A DNA stretch of 64,000 bases from Rhodococcus sp. B50. Its GTDB lineage: Bacteria; Actinomycetota; Actinomycetes; Mycobacteriales; Mycobacteriaceae. Within the stretch, counting starts at the first letter, position 1. Every line of letters begins with the position of its first letter. The notes under the pieces were generated by a model. It was not told where the DNA came from. It did no database searches and saw only the letters and a program-made list of their open reading frames with translations. Shown here in pieces: positions 43,098 through 53,252 of the stretch. A program made the translations under genes and the position numbers. The stretch lies in contig NZ_WPAG02000002.1 in NCBI RefSeq assembly GCF_013602415.1, positions 4,095,480 to 4,159,479 on the forward strand, read 5' to 3'.

Positions 43098-44996
43098 ATG
43101 CCAGGACGTAGCTTCATAGAGCGCGCCGTCGAGTGCGCCGACACCAATGCGTTGCGGATGGCGCTGTACCAGGCGACCCGCGACGCGGAGATCGCCGCGA
43201 TCACCCCCGAACGCGTCTTCGGCCCGACGACGGACGCGATCGTGTTCTCCGACGAGGACACCGCGCTCATCCGGGCGAAGTCCGTCGAATACCTGCTCTC
43301 GGAGCCGGACGAGTCGACGCTGCCGGTCCCGTCGCGGGACGAGATCGTCGAGCTGCTCGAGATGGCGGAAGCCCGCACTCTCGGACCCGACGATCTGATC
43401 ATGCGGCACAAGCTCCTGGCCTTCCCCGACCTGCCCTATCAGGCACAATGGCACGGGGAGAAGGTGATTCCGGAGGGCTACCACGTCGCGATCGTCGGTG
43501 CCGGCTTCGCCGGTATCGCCATGGGTGTGCAGCTGGCGAATCTCGGTGTCCCGTTCACGATCTACGAGCGTCGCGCCGAGGTCGGCGGGGTGTGGAGCAT
43601 CAACACCTATCCCGACGTGCGCGTCGACACGGTGAGCTTCACCTACGAGTACGCCTTCGAGAAGAAGTACCCGTGGACCGAGTACTTCGCCCGGCAGTCC
43701 GACGTACGCGCGTACCTCGACCACGTGGCACGCAAACATGGTGTGTACGAGCAGATCCGGTTCGGCTCCAACGTCACCCAGGCCCGTTTCGACGAGCCGA
43801 CGCAACGCTGGACACTGACCGTGAAGGACGAGGAGTCCGTCACCGAGGTCGAAGCGAACGTGGTGGTCGCAGCCAGCGGTGTGTTCGCGACACCGCGTGA
43901 ACTCTCGGTGGAGGGAGTCTCCGACTTCACCGGCCGGATCGTGCACACCGCCCGGTGGAACGAGGACGTCGAGTACGCCGGCAAGAAGGTCGCCGTGATC
44001 GGCAACGGCTCGACCGGTGTGCAGTTGCTGTCGAAGATCGCCGAGAAGGCCGAATCCGTGACGGTGTATCAGCGCACACCGCAGTGGATCTCGCCGCGAA
44101 CCAATTACGGCGTGCCGATCTCCGATGAGCTGCAGTGGCTGATCCAGAAGATGCCGTTCTACTGGAACTGGAACAAGTACGTCGCCGGCCTGGCCACCAT
44201 CGACCTGCGCAACGTGCTCATGCCGGACGCGGAGTGGATCGCGAACGGGGGGCAGATCAGCAAGCGCAACGACATGCTGCGCGAGATCCTGGTCGGCTAC
44301 ATCTCGGCCCAGGTCGACGGCCGGCAGGATCTCATCGACAAGCTGGTTCCGGACTACCCGCCGATGACGCGCCGCCCGGTGGTCGACAACAACTGGTACG
44401 CCTCGCTCACCAGGAACAACGTCGAGCTCGTCACGACCCCGATCGAGCGGATGACCGACACCGAGATCGTCACCGTGGACGGGGAGGCCCGCGAGACGGA
44501 ACTCGTCATCGCGGCGGTCGGTTTCCAGACCGAGAAGTACATCTGGCCGACGCAGTACTTCGGCCTCGGTGGTGTGACCCTCGAGGACGTCTGGACCGCG
44601 CAGGGTGCGCAGGCGCACCTCGGCATGACCGTGCCCGGCTTCCCGAACATGTTCATGCTGTACGGCCCCAACTCACAGCCGGTGGCCAGCGGTGCGGGCC
44701 TGCCTGTGTGGTTCGAGGTCTGGACAGGCTACATCGCCGAATGCATCGTGGGGATGCTCGAGAAGGGCCGGGCGTCGATGGTCATCCGCAAGGACGCCTT
44801 CGACGAGTACAACGAGCAGTTGCACGAAGAGGCCAAGAAGCTCATCTACCTGATGCCGAACTCGGCGATGGAGAAGAACTACTACGTCAACGAGTTCGGC
44901 CGGCTGCAGATGAACGCGCCGTGGAACGGCGAGAAGTACTACGAGCTGTGCGAGAGGCCGGACGAGTCGCACTACGACTTCACCGCCGCGCAGTAA
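43098..44996 (+). CDS. Baeyer-Villiger monooxygenase, 4-hydroxyacetophenone-monooxygenase type
   Basis: A 632-residue class B flavoprotein monooxygenase. It carries an N-terminal helical extension of about 130 residues before the first FAD motif (GAGFAG), a size and layout typical of 4-hydroxyacetophenone monooxygenase. The fingerprint is FTGRIVHTARW and the NADPH motif GNGSTG. RRAEVGGVWSINTYPDVRVD is conserved. It would convert an aryl or cyclic ketone to an ester. The ATG at 43098 follows GGAAG. It is sixth in the S4 operon. Confidence 0.9.
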   Translation: MPGRSFIERAVECADTNALRMALYQATRDAEIAAITPERVFGPTTDAIVFSDEDTALIRAKSVEYLLSEPDESTLPVPSRDEIVELLEMAEARTLGPDDLIMRHKLLAFPDLPYQAQWHGEKVIPEGYHVAIVGAGFAGIAMGVQLANLGVPFTIYERRAEVGGVWSINTYPDVRVDTVSFTYEYAFEKKYPWTEYFARQSDVRAYLDHVARKHGVYEQIRFGSNVTQARFDEPTQRWTLTVKDEESVTEVEANVVVAASGVFATPRELSVEGVSDFTGRIVHTARWNEDVEYAGKKVAVIGNGSTGVQLLSKIAEKAESVTVYQRTPQWISPRTNYGVPISDELQWLIQKMPFYWNWNKYVAGLATIDLRNVLMPDAEWIANGGQISKRNDMLREILVGYISAQVDGRQDLIDKLVPDYPPMTRRPVVDNNWYASLTRNNVELVTTPIERMTDTEIVTVDGEARETELVIAAVGFQTEKYIWPTQYFGLGGVTLEDVWTAQGAQAHLGMTVPGFPNMFMLYGPNSQPVASGAGLPVWFEVWTGYIAECIVGMLEKGRASMVIRKDAFDEYNEQLHEEAKKLIYLMPNSAMEKNYYVNEFGRLQMNAPWNGEKYYELCERPDESHYDFTAAQ

Positions 44997-45011
44997 CGCA
45001 CTCTCCGCGAA

Positions 45012-45932
45012 GTGAAGTTCACTCTGGAGTATCCCGGTGACGTCGCGGGTGCGGCGCCCTGCTTCCGCGAAGGCGCCGCGCTCGCTCGGATCAGCAGGGA
45101 CGCACAGGATCACGGTTTCCAAGCACTGTGTCTGCCCGATCATCCGGCACCGTCCGCGAAATGGTTCGACGCCGGCGGGCACGACAGCTTCGAACCAGCG
45201 GTCGCGCTGGCGTACGCGGCGGCGGCCACCACGTCGCTGAAGTTGATGACCAACCTCTACGTGTTGCCCTTCCGCAATCCGTATCTCACCGCCAAGGCAT
45301 TGACGACATTGGATCTGCTCTCCGGTGGCCGTCTGGTCGTCGGGGTGGGGGCGGGATACCTGCGGTCGGAGTTCGCAGCGCTGGGTGTGAACTTCGATGA
45401 CCGCGCCGCACTGTTCGACGAAGCGATCGACGCCCTGCGCCGTATCTGGTTGTCGCCGGCCACGCCGGTGACCGGCGACGGTTTCGGTGGGACAGGGGAG
45501 ATGCGTCTGTACGGTCCTGTGCAGCAACCGCATCCACCACTGTGGATCGGTGGGAACAGTCGTGCGGCGATCAGGCGGGTGGTGACGGCAGGGGAGGGTT
45601 GGTGCCCGGTCGTCGGATCCGAGCAGATGACCTCCTCGGTTCGGACGGCATCGCTGGCGGGCGTCGACGACCTGCGTCGCGCAGTGGGGCGTCTGCGGGA
45701 CGAACTGCTCCGTCTCGGCCGGGACCCGGCGCAGATCTCGATCCAGGTGGAGGCCCCACCGGTCGATGTGGCCGACTCCCGCTCCGTGATGAGGTTCGTC
45801 GAGCACACCGACGAACTGGCGGAGGTCGGTGTGACGCACCTGTGTGTGCATGCCGATGCCCGGTCGCTCGAAGCCGCGTCGGAATTCGTCGCGGGCTTCG
45901 GAGAGCAGATCCTCGAGCCGCTGTCGGGTTGA
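45012..45932 (+). CDS. LLM class F420-dependent oxidoreductase
   Basis: A 306-residue luciferase-like (LLM) TIM-barrel protein of the F420-dependent subgroup. ALARISRDAQDHGFQALCLPDH is the start of the barrel, LMTNLYVLPFRNPYLTAKAL and LDLLSGGRLVVGVGAGYL are LLM blocks, and PPLWIGGNSRAAIRR marks the cofactor end. It uses cofactor F420 (or FMN) for hydride transfer. The GTG at 45012 is 15 bp after the monooxygenase stop, and it is last in the S4 operon. Its presence implies F420 chemistry on a pathway intermediate. Confidence 0.83.
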   Translation: MKFTLEYPGDVAGAAPCFREGAALARISRDAQDHGFQALCLPDHPAPSAKWFDAGGHDSFEPAVALAYAAAATTSLKLMTNLYVLPFRNPYLTAKALTTLDLLSGGRLVVGVGAGYLRSEFAALGVNFDDRAALFDEAIDALRRIWLSPATPVTGDGFGGTGEMRLYGPVQQPHPPLWIGGNSRAAIRRVVTAGEGWCPVVGSEQMTSSVRTASLAGVDDLRRAVGRLRDELLRLGRDPAQISIQVEAPPVDVADSRSVMRFVEHTDELAEVGVTHLCVHADARSLEAASEFVAGFGEQILEPLSG

Positions 45933-46153
45933 CGCCGATATCGTCGGCGGGTTGACGCCGGTGGCCGGAGGGATCGGTGCCGGGTGTCCCGGCGCGCTCA
46001 CGTCGACGTGCGATTGTCAATGGGAAATTCGGTTCCGCGAAACGGGCGGTGTCCTGAATGGGTACCCGCCGTCGCGATTTCGTGAGTGCTGTCGCGTGGA
46101 CGGCCGACATTCTCCGGATCGGATCGAGTGCGGACGAAAATCCGGCGGAGTTG
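45933..46153. other. Intergenic stretch before promoter S5
   Basis: No gene, hairpin or repeat of note was recognised in these 221 bases between the LLM gene and promoter S5. Confidence 0.5.
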
Positions 46154-46194
46154 TTGACGCGGACGTAGCCGATGGCTACAGTGAGTCCGGTCAC
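46154..46194 (+). promoter_or_regulatory. Island promoter/operator S5 (cyclase-VOC-BVMO operon)
   Basis: TTGACG (46154-46159), 17-bp spacer, TACAGT (46177-46182). The palindrome GTAGCCGATGGCTAC lies at 46165-46179 and GTGAG-TCCG-GTCAC at 46181-46194. The leader to the ATG at 46315 is about 125 bases. Confidence 0.8.
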
Positions 46195-46314
46195 AAGTCG
46201 TACGGGTGGATGTCGTCGTTCACGAAGCCGATTCGCTCGTCGTTTGGCATGTCCCGAAAACGACCGACAACCACCCCCGCACCTCGTTACCGAGGACCTG
46301 ATGTTGAGGAGTCG

Positions 46315-47208
46315 ATGTTGAGCACGCGTAAGTCGAACTGGGGCCGTTGGGGCGAAGCGGACGAGCTGGGCGCCCTCAACCACCTCACGCCGGAGCGGGT
46401 CCTCGCCGCCCTCCGCCTGCCCAAAACGGGCAAGACCTACAGCCTCAGCATTCCGATCCAGCGATCGGGCGTGCCGAACCTCGAATACCGTGGCATCCCG
46501 CAGCGTCTCACCCTCACCAACCACCAGGACGAGGCGATGGCTCTCGCCAACGGTGGTGTCCCCGGCGTCGGTGCCAACGAGGACCAGCTCGTCATGCCGT
46601 CGCACACCTCGACGCACATGGACGCACTGTGTCATGTGTACTCCGAGAACAAGATCTATAACGGCTTCCCCGCCGACCAGGTCACTCCGTACTCGGGTGC
46701 AGCCAAGTGCAGCATCGACAAGGTCGGTGGCATCGCCGGCCGCGGCGTCCTCATCGACGTCGCCGCCTCGAAGGGTGTCGATCTGCTCGAGCCCGGCTAC
46801 GTCATCACCGTCGCCGACGTGCAGAAGGCACTGGACGACCAGGGTGTCGAACTGCAGACCGGCGACCTGGTGCTCATCCGCACCGGATGGCTCGAGGACT
46901 ACCTGGCCAACCAGGGCGAGCTGATGCCGCAGCCGGGCATCGGCCTCGAAGCTGCCGCCTTCCTCGCCGAGAAGGATGTCGCGCTGGTCGGCTCCGACAA
47001 CGCCGCGATCGAGCCGATCCCGTTCGACCAGAACGTCTACCTCGGCGGACACATCATCCTGCTCGTCGAGCACGGCATCTATCTGGTCGAGAACATGAAC
47101 CTCGCAGAGCTCGCCGCCGACCGGTGCTACGAGTTCCTGCTGACCATCGGCGCGCTGAAGATCACCGGCGGCACGGCGAGCCCGGTCACCCCCGTCGCCG
47201 TCGGCTGA
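46315..47208 (+). CDS. Cyclase family (kynurenine-formamidase-like) metal-dependent hydrolase
   Basis: A 297-residue protein of the Cyclase/PF04199 family. The metal-binding core is SHTSTHMDAL (H-x3-H-x-D). NWGRWGEADELGALNHLTPE near the N-terminus and VEHGIYLVENMNLAELA near the end are typical. Members hydrolyse amides or ring-open cyclic esters and diketones with a divalent metal. The ATG at 46315 follows GAGGAG. As the first gene after S5, before a VOC protein and a monooxygenase, it plausibly opens a lactone or 1,3-diketone ring. Confidence 0.86.
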   Translation: MLSTRKSNWGRWGEADELGALNHLTPERVLAALRLPKTGKTYSLSIPIQRSGVPNLEYRGIPQRLTLTNHQDEAMALANGGVPGVGANEDQLVMPSHTSTHMDALCHVYSENKIYNGFPADQVTPYSGAAKCSIDKVGGIAGRGVLIDVAASKGVDLLEPGYVITVADVQKALDDQGVELQTGDLVLIRTGWLEDYLANQGELMPQPGIGLEAAAFLAEKDVALVGSDNAAIEPIPFDQNVYLGGHIILLVEHGIYLVENMNLAELAADRCYEFLLTIGALKITGGTASPVTPVAVG

Positions 47209-47241
47209 CCGAACCTCCCCTCACACGAACAGGACCCCCGG

Positions 47242-47709
47242 ATGACTGCGAACACCGAAGCTGCCGTACACACGTACCGCACCTCCCACGTCGGACTGTG
47301 TGTCTCCGATCTCGCCAAGAGTCTTCGCTTCTACTGCGACGGACTGGGTTTCACCAAGATCATGGAATACGACCTCGACGAGCAGATCCCCGAGGTGGAT
47401 GCACCGTGCAGCCTCACCTCGACTTTCCTGGAAAAGGACGGCATGCGCATCGAACTGCTGTCCTACCGGCAGCCCGGCGTGATCGGCACCCCGCCCACCC
47501 GCCGTAACCACCTGGGTATGACCCACCTGTCGTTCTTCGCCGACGACATCGACGCCGCAGCCGACGCGCTGTGCGAATACGGCGGCACCCTGGTGCCGGA
47601 GACCCGGGTCGGTCTGGGCGATCCGACCGCGCCGCAGTTCGTGTTCGTCGCCGACCCCGACGGCAACCGCGTCGAGCTCATGTACATCCCTGCCGGCACC
47701 CCCTGGTGA
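47242..47709 (+). CDS. VOC superfamily (glyoxalase/dioxygenase fold) protein
   Basis: A 155-residue protein with two beta-alpha-beta3 VOC modules. HVGLCVSDLAKSLRFYCDGL is the first module, and HLSFFADDIDAAADALCEYG followed by FVFVADPDGNRVELM the second, which retains His and Glu metal ligands. It may be an epimerase, isomerase or ring-cleavage enzyme. It lies 33 bp downstream of the cyclase gene and 116 bp before the monooxygenase gene. Confidence 0.86.
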   Translation: MTANTEAAVHTYRTSHVGLCVSDLAKSLRFYCDGLGFTKIMEYDLDEQIPEVDAPCSLTSTFLEKDGMRIELLSYRQPGVIGTPPTRRNHLGMTHLSFFADDIDAAADALCEYGGTLVPETRVGLGDPTAPQFVFVADPDGNRVELMYIPAGTPW

Positions 47710-47825
47710 CCGGACCTGCGCCGGATCACGGCTTCCCCTCGATACATCGCTGAATGCGGCACCGCCGACGAACCCCTCCGTCGCCGGACCGCACATTCCG
47801 ACGCAGTGACGACCAAAGGACTTTC

Positions 47826-49667
<1,842 letters not shown>

Positions 49668-49699
49668 ACCGGCGGCGTACCGACAGGAATTCTCGCGGG

Positions 49700-49731
49700 C
49701 CGCGGGCAGCCGACCTTCCGGCTGCCCGCGG
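49700..49731. terminator. Internal GC hairpin in the S5 operon
   Basis: Perfect 13-bp arms CCGCGGGCAGCCG (49700-49712) and 49719-49731 enclose a 6-base loop between the monooxygenase stop and the next gene. No T-run follows. It may attenuate transcription or protect the upstream mRNA. Confidence 0.6.
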
Positions 49732-49759
49732 GTCCGGTTCACGAAAGTAGGAGAGAGTA

Positions 49760-50554
49760 ATGACGTTGACTCCGGTGCGACTCGGCTACGCACTGTTCAC
49801 CATGGTGGATCCGTCGCGCGGCCACGAGGTCGAGTACAACCGGTGGTACGAACGCGATCACCGCTACTCGGGCTGCATGGTGGGTCCGGGCTGGTTCACC
49901 GGCAGCCGTTGGGTCGCCACGAAGACTCTGAAGGACCTGCGCTTCCCGGAGACCGGACCGGTCGCGACGAAGACCGAGGATGGTTCGTACCTCGCGATCT
50001 ACTGGGTACACGAGCCCGATGCGGAAGTCGCAGACGCGTGGGCGCAGAAGCAGGTCGGCGAACTGTACGCCGCCGGCCGCGGCTTCGCCGAGCGTGAGCA
50101 CGTCCACACCGGCCAGTACCTGCCGGACTCGACCGTCTCTGCGCAGGAGGACGGCGTCCCCCTCGAACTCGCACACGATCACCATTACGGCGGTCTTGTC
50201 ACCGTGATGATCGAACCAGCAGAGGGCGTCGACCGCGCCACCGCTATCGACATGATCGACAACGGACCAGCCAAGACCCTGGCCGGCAAGGGCGCCGTCG
50301 ATCTGATCAGCAGCTGGCGAATGAAGCCCTGGCCCTCCGACCACAATGTGCCGATGAAGATGGGCAACGACGGCGGAACCACCGACCGCATCCTTCAGAT
50401 GTTGTTTCTCGAAGACGAGCCGACCGCGAGCTGGCAGCACATCGTCGACTACGCAACGGATATCGAGAAGTCGGGTGCGGGCAAGGTCACCTTCGCGTCG
50501 CCGTTCATCCCGACTGTGGTCGGTACGGACAAGTACACCGACGAATTGTGGTGA
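49760..50554 (+). CDS. Uncharacterised protein, possible dimeric alpha/beta-barrel fold
   Basis: A 264-residue protein I do not recognise as a named enzyme. The N-terminal half has a strand, then EVEYNRWYERDHRYSGCMVG and WFTGSRWVA, a pattern seen in EthD-like ferredoxin-fold proteins (YNxWYxxDH). The second half repeats a strand-helix layout (YGGLVTVMIEPAEGVDRAT, LQMLFLEDEPTASWQHIVDY). No signal peptide or membrane helix is present. The ATG follows GTAGGAGAG. It is between the monooxygenase and epimerase-like genes, and its stop overlaps the next start, so it belongs to the pathway. Confidence 0.75.
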   Translation: MTLTPVRLGYALFTMVDPSRGHEVEYNRWYERDHRYSGCMVGPGWFTGSRWVATKTLKDLRFPETGPVATKTEDGSYLAIYWVHEPDAEVADAWAQKQVGELYAAGRGFAEREHVHTGQYLPDSTVSAQEDGVPLELAHDHHYGGLVTVMIEPAEGVDRATAIDMIDNGPAKTLAGKGAVDLISSWRMKPWPSDHNVPMKMGNDGGTTDRILQMLFLEDEPTASWQHIVDYATDIEKSGAGKVTFASPFIPTVVGTDKYTDELW

Positions 50555-51492
50555 GACCTGTGTTGAGCGGTGAGAAGATCCTGGTGACCGGGGTGACCGG
50601 TCAGATCGCGTTCCCGATCGCAAGGACGCTGGCGGCCGAGAACGAGGTGTGGGGACTGGCGCGGTACAGCCGCCCCGACGACCGGCAGCGGGTGTACGAG
50701 GCGGGAATCGTCCCGGTCACCTGCGATCTCGGCAACGGCGACTTCGACGGTGTACCGGCGGATTTCACGTACGTCGTGCATCTGGCGGCGAGCCTGGCTC
50801 CGGGATGGGATTACGACGCCGCAATTCGCGCCAACGCGGAAGGCACCGGACTTCTCCTGCAACACTGCCGGTCCGCCAAGGGTGCACTCGTGATGTCGAC
50901 CCATTCGGTCTATCGCCCGCAGGACGACCCGATGTACGTGTTCACCGAGCAGTCACCGCTGGGGGAGTGCAACAGCACCCACACCCCGACCTACTCGATG
51001 TCGAAGATCAGCCAGGAGGCCACCGCGCGGTTCGCTGCGCGCGCCTTCGGCGTTCCGGTGACGATCGCTCGGATGAACGCCTCGTACGGTCCCAACGGGG
51101 GACTGCCGGCCATGCACGTCGACGCCATCGCCGACGGCCGGCCGATCACCACCCGCTGGGATCCGTGCATGTACAGCCCGATCTACGAGGACGACATCAA
51201 CACCCAGGTCGGTGCCCTGCTCGAGGCGGCCTCCACACCTGCTCTCATCGTCAACTGGGGTGGCGACGAACCGGTGAGCGTGCAGGAGTGGGCGGTCTAC
51301 GCCGGCGAGTTGATGGGGGTCGAGCCCGTCGTCGACGTGGCTCCCATCGAGGGAACGCTGCGCGGATCCATCGCGGACACCGCGCTGCGTGCCTCCATCA
51401 CCGGGCCGTGCACGGTGGATTGGCGTGAAGGCATCCGTCGGACGGTTGCCGCTCGTCATCCGGGCAAGCTCGTCGAGACCGTCCGCTCGTGA
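50551..51492 (+). CDS. NAD-dependent epimerase/dehydratase family protein
   Basis: A 313-residue extended SDR. The NAD motif is TGVTGQIA, close to the usual TGxxGxxG, and the catalytic pair is in YSMSK (Tyr-x3-Lys) after MSTHSVYRPQD. No sugar-nucleotide biosynthesis gene is nearby, so it more likely reduces or epimerises a small pathway ketone. Two adjacent GTG codons at 50548 and 50551 are possible starts; 50551 gives the common 4-bp overlap with the previous stop. Confidence 0.83.
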   Translation: MRPVLSGEKILVTGVTGQIAFPIARTLAAENEVWGLARYSRPDDRQRVYEAGIVPVTCDLGNGDFDGVPADFTYVVHLAASLAPGWDYDAAIRANAEGTGLLLQHCRSAKGALVMSTHSVYRPQDDPMYVFTEQSPLGECNSTHTPTYSMSKISQEATARFAARAFGVPVTIARMNASYGPNGGLPAMHVDAIADGRPITTRWDPCMYSPIYEDDINTQVGALLEAASTPALIVNWGGDEPVSVQEWAVYAGELMGVEPVVDVAPIEGTLRGSIADTALRASITGPCTVDWREGIRRTVAARHPGKLVETVRS

Positions 51493-51526
51493 GCATCCTT
51501 TCGTAGAACACCATTTGGGAGACGAC

Positions 51527-52402
51527 ATGCCGACGACAGTGCACGAGTCGCTGCCTGCCGAACGGGCCGGTAGGCCGGCGGGTCCGGAACTGCTGGACCG
51601 CCGCGCGATGTTCGCCGCGACCGAGATCGACCCCGCGCTGGGGGTCACCGCGGGCGATGCGGAATTCGCGGGTGTACCGTGCCGGACCGTCCGGGCCGGC
51701 GACCGGGCCACCATCCTCTATCTGCACGGCGGCGGATACCGGATGGGCAGCCCGGAGGCATACAACGCCTACGCGGCGAAGATCGCGGCGGGCGCCGAGG
51801 CCACGGTCGTCCTGCCGCGGTACCGGCTCGCGCCGGAGAACCCGTTCCCGGCCGGGCTGCGCGACGCCGTCGCTGTCTACGAGGTGCTCGCCTCCGCGGC
51901 GGAGGGACCGATCGTTCTTGCCGGCGACTCGGCGGGCGCCGGTCTCGCCGCTGCGGTGATCGTCGCGGCGAAGGCGGGCGGTCTGCGCACTCCCGACGGC
52001 TTGATGCTGCTGTCGCCGTGGCTCGACCTGCACTGCTCGTCGCCGTTCTACGAGACCGCACCCGACGTCTTCTTCCCGCTGGCGACGGCGGAGTCGGCGC
52101 GCAAGGCCTACCTGCAGGGCGTCCCTGCAAGTGACCCGCTTGCGTCGCCGTTGCTGGCCGATCACACCGGATTCCCGGCCACCCTGATCCAGGTCGGCGG
52201 CAACGAGGCGTTGGTCGGTGATGCACTCGGGTTGGCCGGATCACTCGCGAAGGCGAATGTCACCTGCACGCTGGAAGTGGTTGCACAGCAGGGACACACG
52301 TGGCCGTTGATCCAGCCTGAGCACAGCGTCTCCGTCGCATCGATCGAGTCGTGCGCCCGGTTCGTCAGGGCGCGTACAGACGAATTCGAACCAGCCCGCT
52401 GA
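51527..52402 (+). CDS. Alpha/beta hydrolase, hormone-sensitive-lipase family esterase
   Basis: A 291-residue HSL-type esterase. LHGGGYRMGSPEAYNAYA gives the oxyanion hole, PRYRLAPENPFPAGL is the HSL block, and GDSAGAG is the nucleophile elbow. GNEALVGD and QGHTWPL likely hold the Asp and His. The ATG at 51527 follows TTGGGAGACGAC. It is the last gene of the S5 operon and ends just before palindromic element B. Together with the monooxygenase in the same operon it repeats the BVMO-plus-esterase pairing of the S2 operon. Confidence 0.89.
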   Translation: MPTTVHESLPAERAGRPAGPELLDRRAMFAATEIDPALGVTAGDAEFAGVPCRTVRAGDRATILYLHGGGYRMGSPEAYNAYAAKIAAGAEATVVLPRYRLAPENPFPAGLRDAVAVYEVLASAAEGPIVLAGDSAGAGLAAAVIVAAKAGGLRTPDGLMLLSPWLDLHCSSPFYETAPDVFFPLATAESARKAYLQGVPASDPLASPLLADHTGFPATLIQVGGNEALVGDALGLAGSLAKANVTCTLEVVAQQGHTWPLIQPEHSVSVASIESCARFVRARTDEFEPAR

Positions 52403-52427
52403 CTCGCCTTTGCCGACCCCCGACAGC

Positions 52428-52487
52428 GGAGCGCGAAATGGTCATCGGAGCGCACAATAACGCGCACCTATGACCACTTCGCGCTCC
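52428..52487. repeat. Palindromic element copy B (right boundary of catabolic island)
   Basis: Inverted repeat arms 52428-52445 (GGAGCGCGAAATGGTCAT) and 52470-52487 around a 24-base loop. It is 54/60 identical to copy A at 22141-22200 and in the same orientation. It lies between convergent genes 26 bp after the esterase stop. It could act as a two-way terminator and as a site for homologous exchange with copy A. Confidence 0.8.
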
Positions 52488-52511
52488 GCTGCCCTCGGTC
52501 GAGGGTGATGG

Positions 52512-53174
52512 TTACCGGAGGAAGTGCGCGTAGTCCGCGCGTCGCTCCGCCTTCAGTGTCGTGTTGAGCACCAGCCGGGTCTGGAGTCGGATGTAGTCGT
52601 CGAGGGTGTAGATGGACCCGAAGTGCCAGTGCTTGAGCGCCCACCCGTGGGCGAGCAACAGGATGTCGAACACCATCAGGTCGACGTCGATGGGCTCCAT
52701 GATTCCGGCGGCGATACCGTCATCGAGGGCGGAGCGCAGCGGCGCCGACGTCTCGACCTCCAGTTCCTTGATCCGGGCGCGACCGTCGGCGTCGAGCGTG
52801 CGGCTCTCCCGGTAGGTGAGGACGGTGGCGTCGAGGTTCTCGTCGACGATCTCGATGTAGCGGCGGATGCCGGCGGCGAGCCGTTCGACCGGGTCGTCGC
52901 CGGCGGCCTCCATCGCAGGTTCGAGCTGGTCACGGAAGGTGTCGAGGATCGAGACGATGGTGGCGAGGAGGATCTCCTCCTTGCCGCCGAAGTACTTGTA
53001 GATCAATCCGACACTGACCCCGGCCTCGTCGGCCAGCGCCTGCATCGACATCTGGTGGAAACCGGTGCGCTGCATGACCTGCACGGCGGCGTCGAGCACT
53101 TGCTTGCGGCGAGAGCTGGTACGAACTGCCCGCACGGCCTCTTCCACGGGAAGTGCATCGTGGTCGGTGGTCAT
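52512..53174 (-). CDS. TetR family regulator of the cyclohexanecarboxylate operon
   Basis: A 220-residue TetR repressor. The HTH spans VLDAAVQVMQRTGFHQMSMQ through AGVSVGLIYKYFGGKEEIL. The C-terminal ligand domain contains a Trp/His-rich segment (HGWALKHWHFGSIY). The ATG at 53174 follows AGGAG. It is the last gene behind BadI, BadH, the ligase and the dehydrogenase, 78 bp downstream. It probably binds the palindromes in the promoter at 57710-57762 and responds to a CoA ester of the pathway; effector unproven. Confidence 0.86.
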   Translation of the reverse strand: MTTDHDALPVEEAVRAVRTSSRRKQVLDAAVQVMQRTGFHQMSMQALADEAGVSVGLIYKYFGGKEEILLATIVSILDTFRDQLEPAMEAAGDDPVERLAAGIRRYIEIVDENLDATVLTYRESRTLDADGRARIKELEVETSAPLRSALDDGIAAGIMEPIDVDLMVFDILLLAHGWALKHWHFGSIYTLDDYIRLQTRLVLNTTLKAERRADYAHFLR

Positions 53175-53252
53175 AAGGGCTCCTCGTCGCGTTTCGGTCC
53201 GATTCACAGTACCGAGTGTTCAGCGGTGTGAATCGTGCAGCTCGGACGGTCG

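Noticed and set aside
44673..46001. 442-codon minus-strand open frame
   Set aside because: It spans the end of one monooxygenase gene and the LLM gene on the opposite strand and has no family features.
27275..46194. KstR-type steroid operator at the island promoters
   Set aside because: The known KstR consensus has AAC and GTT half-sites around a central pair. None of the five promoters fits; their palindromes are GTAGCC/GGCTAC and GTGAY/RTCAC.
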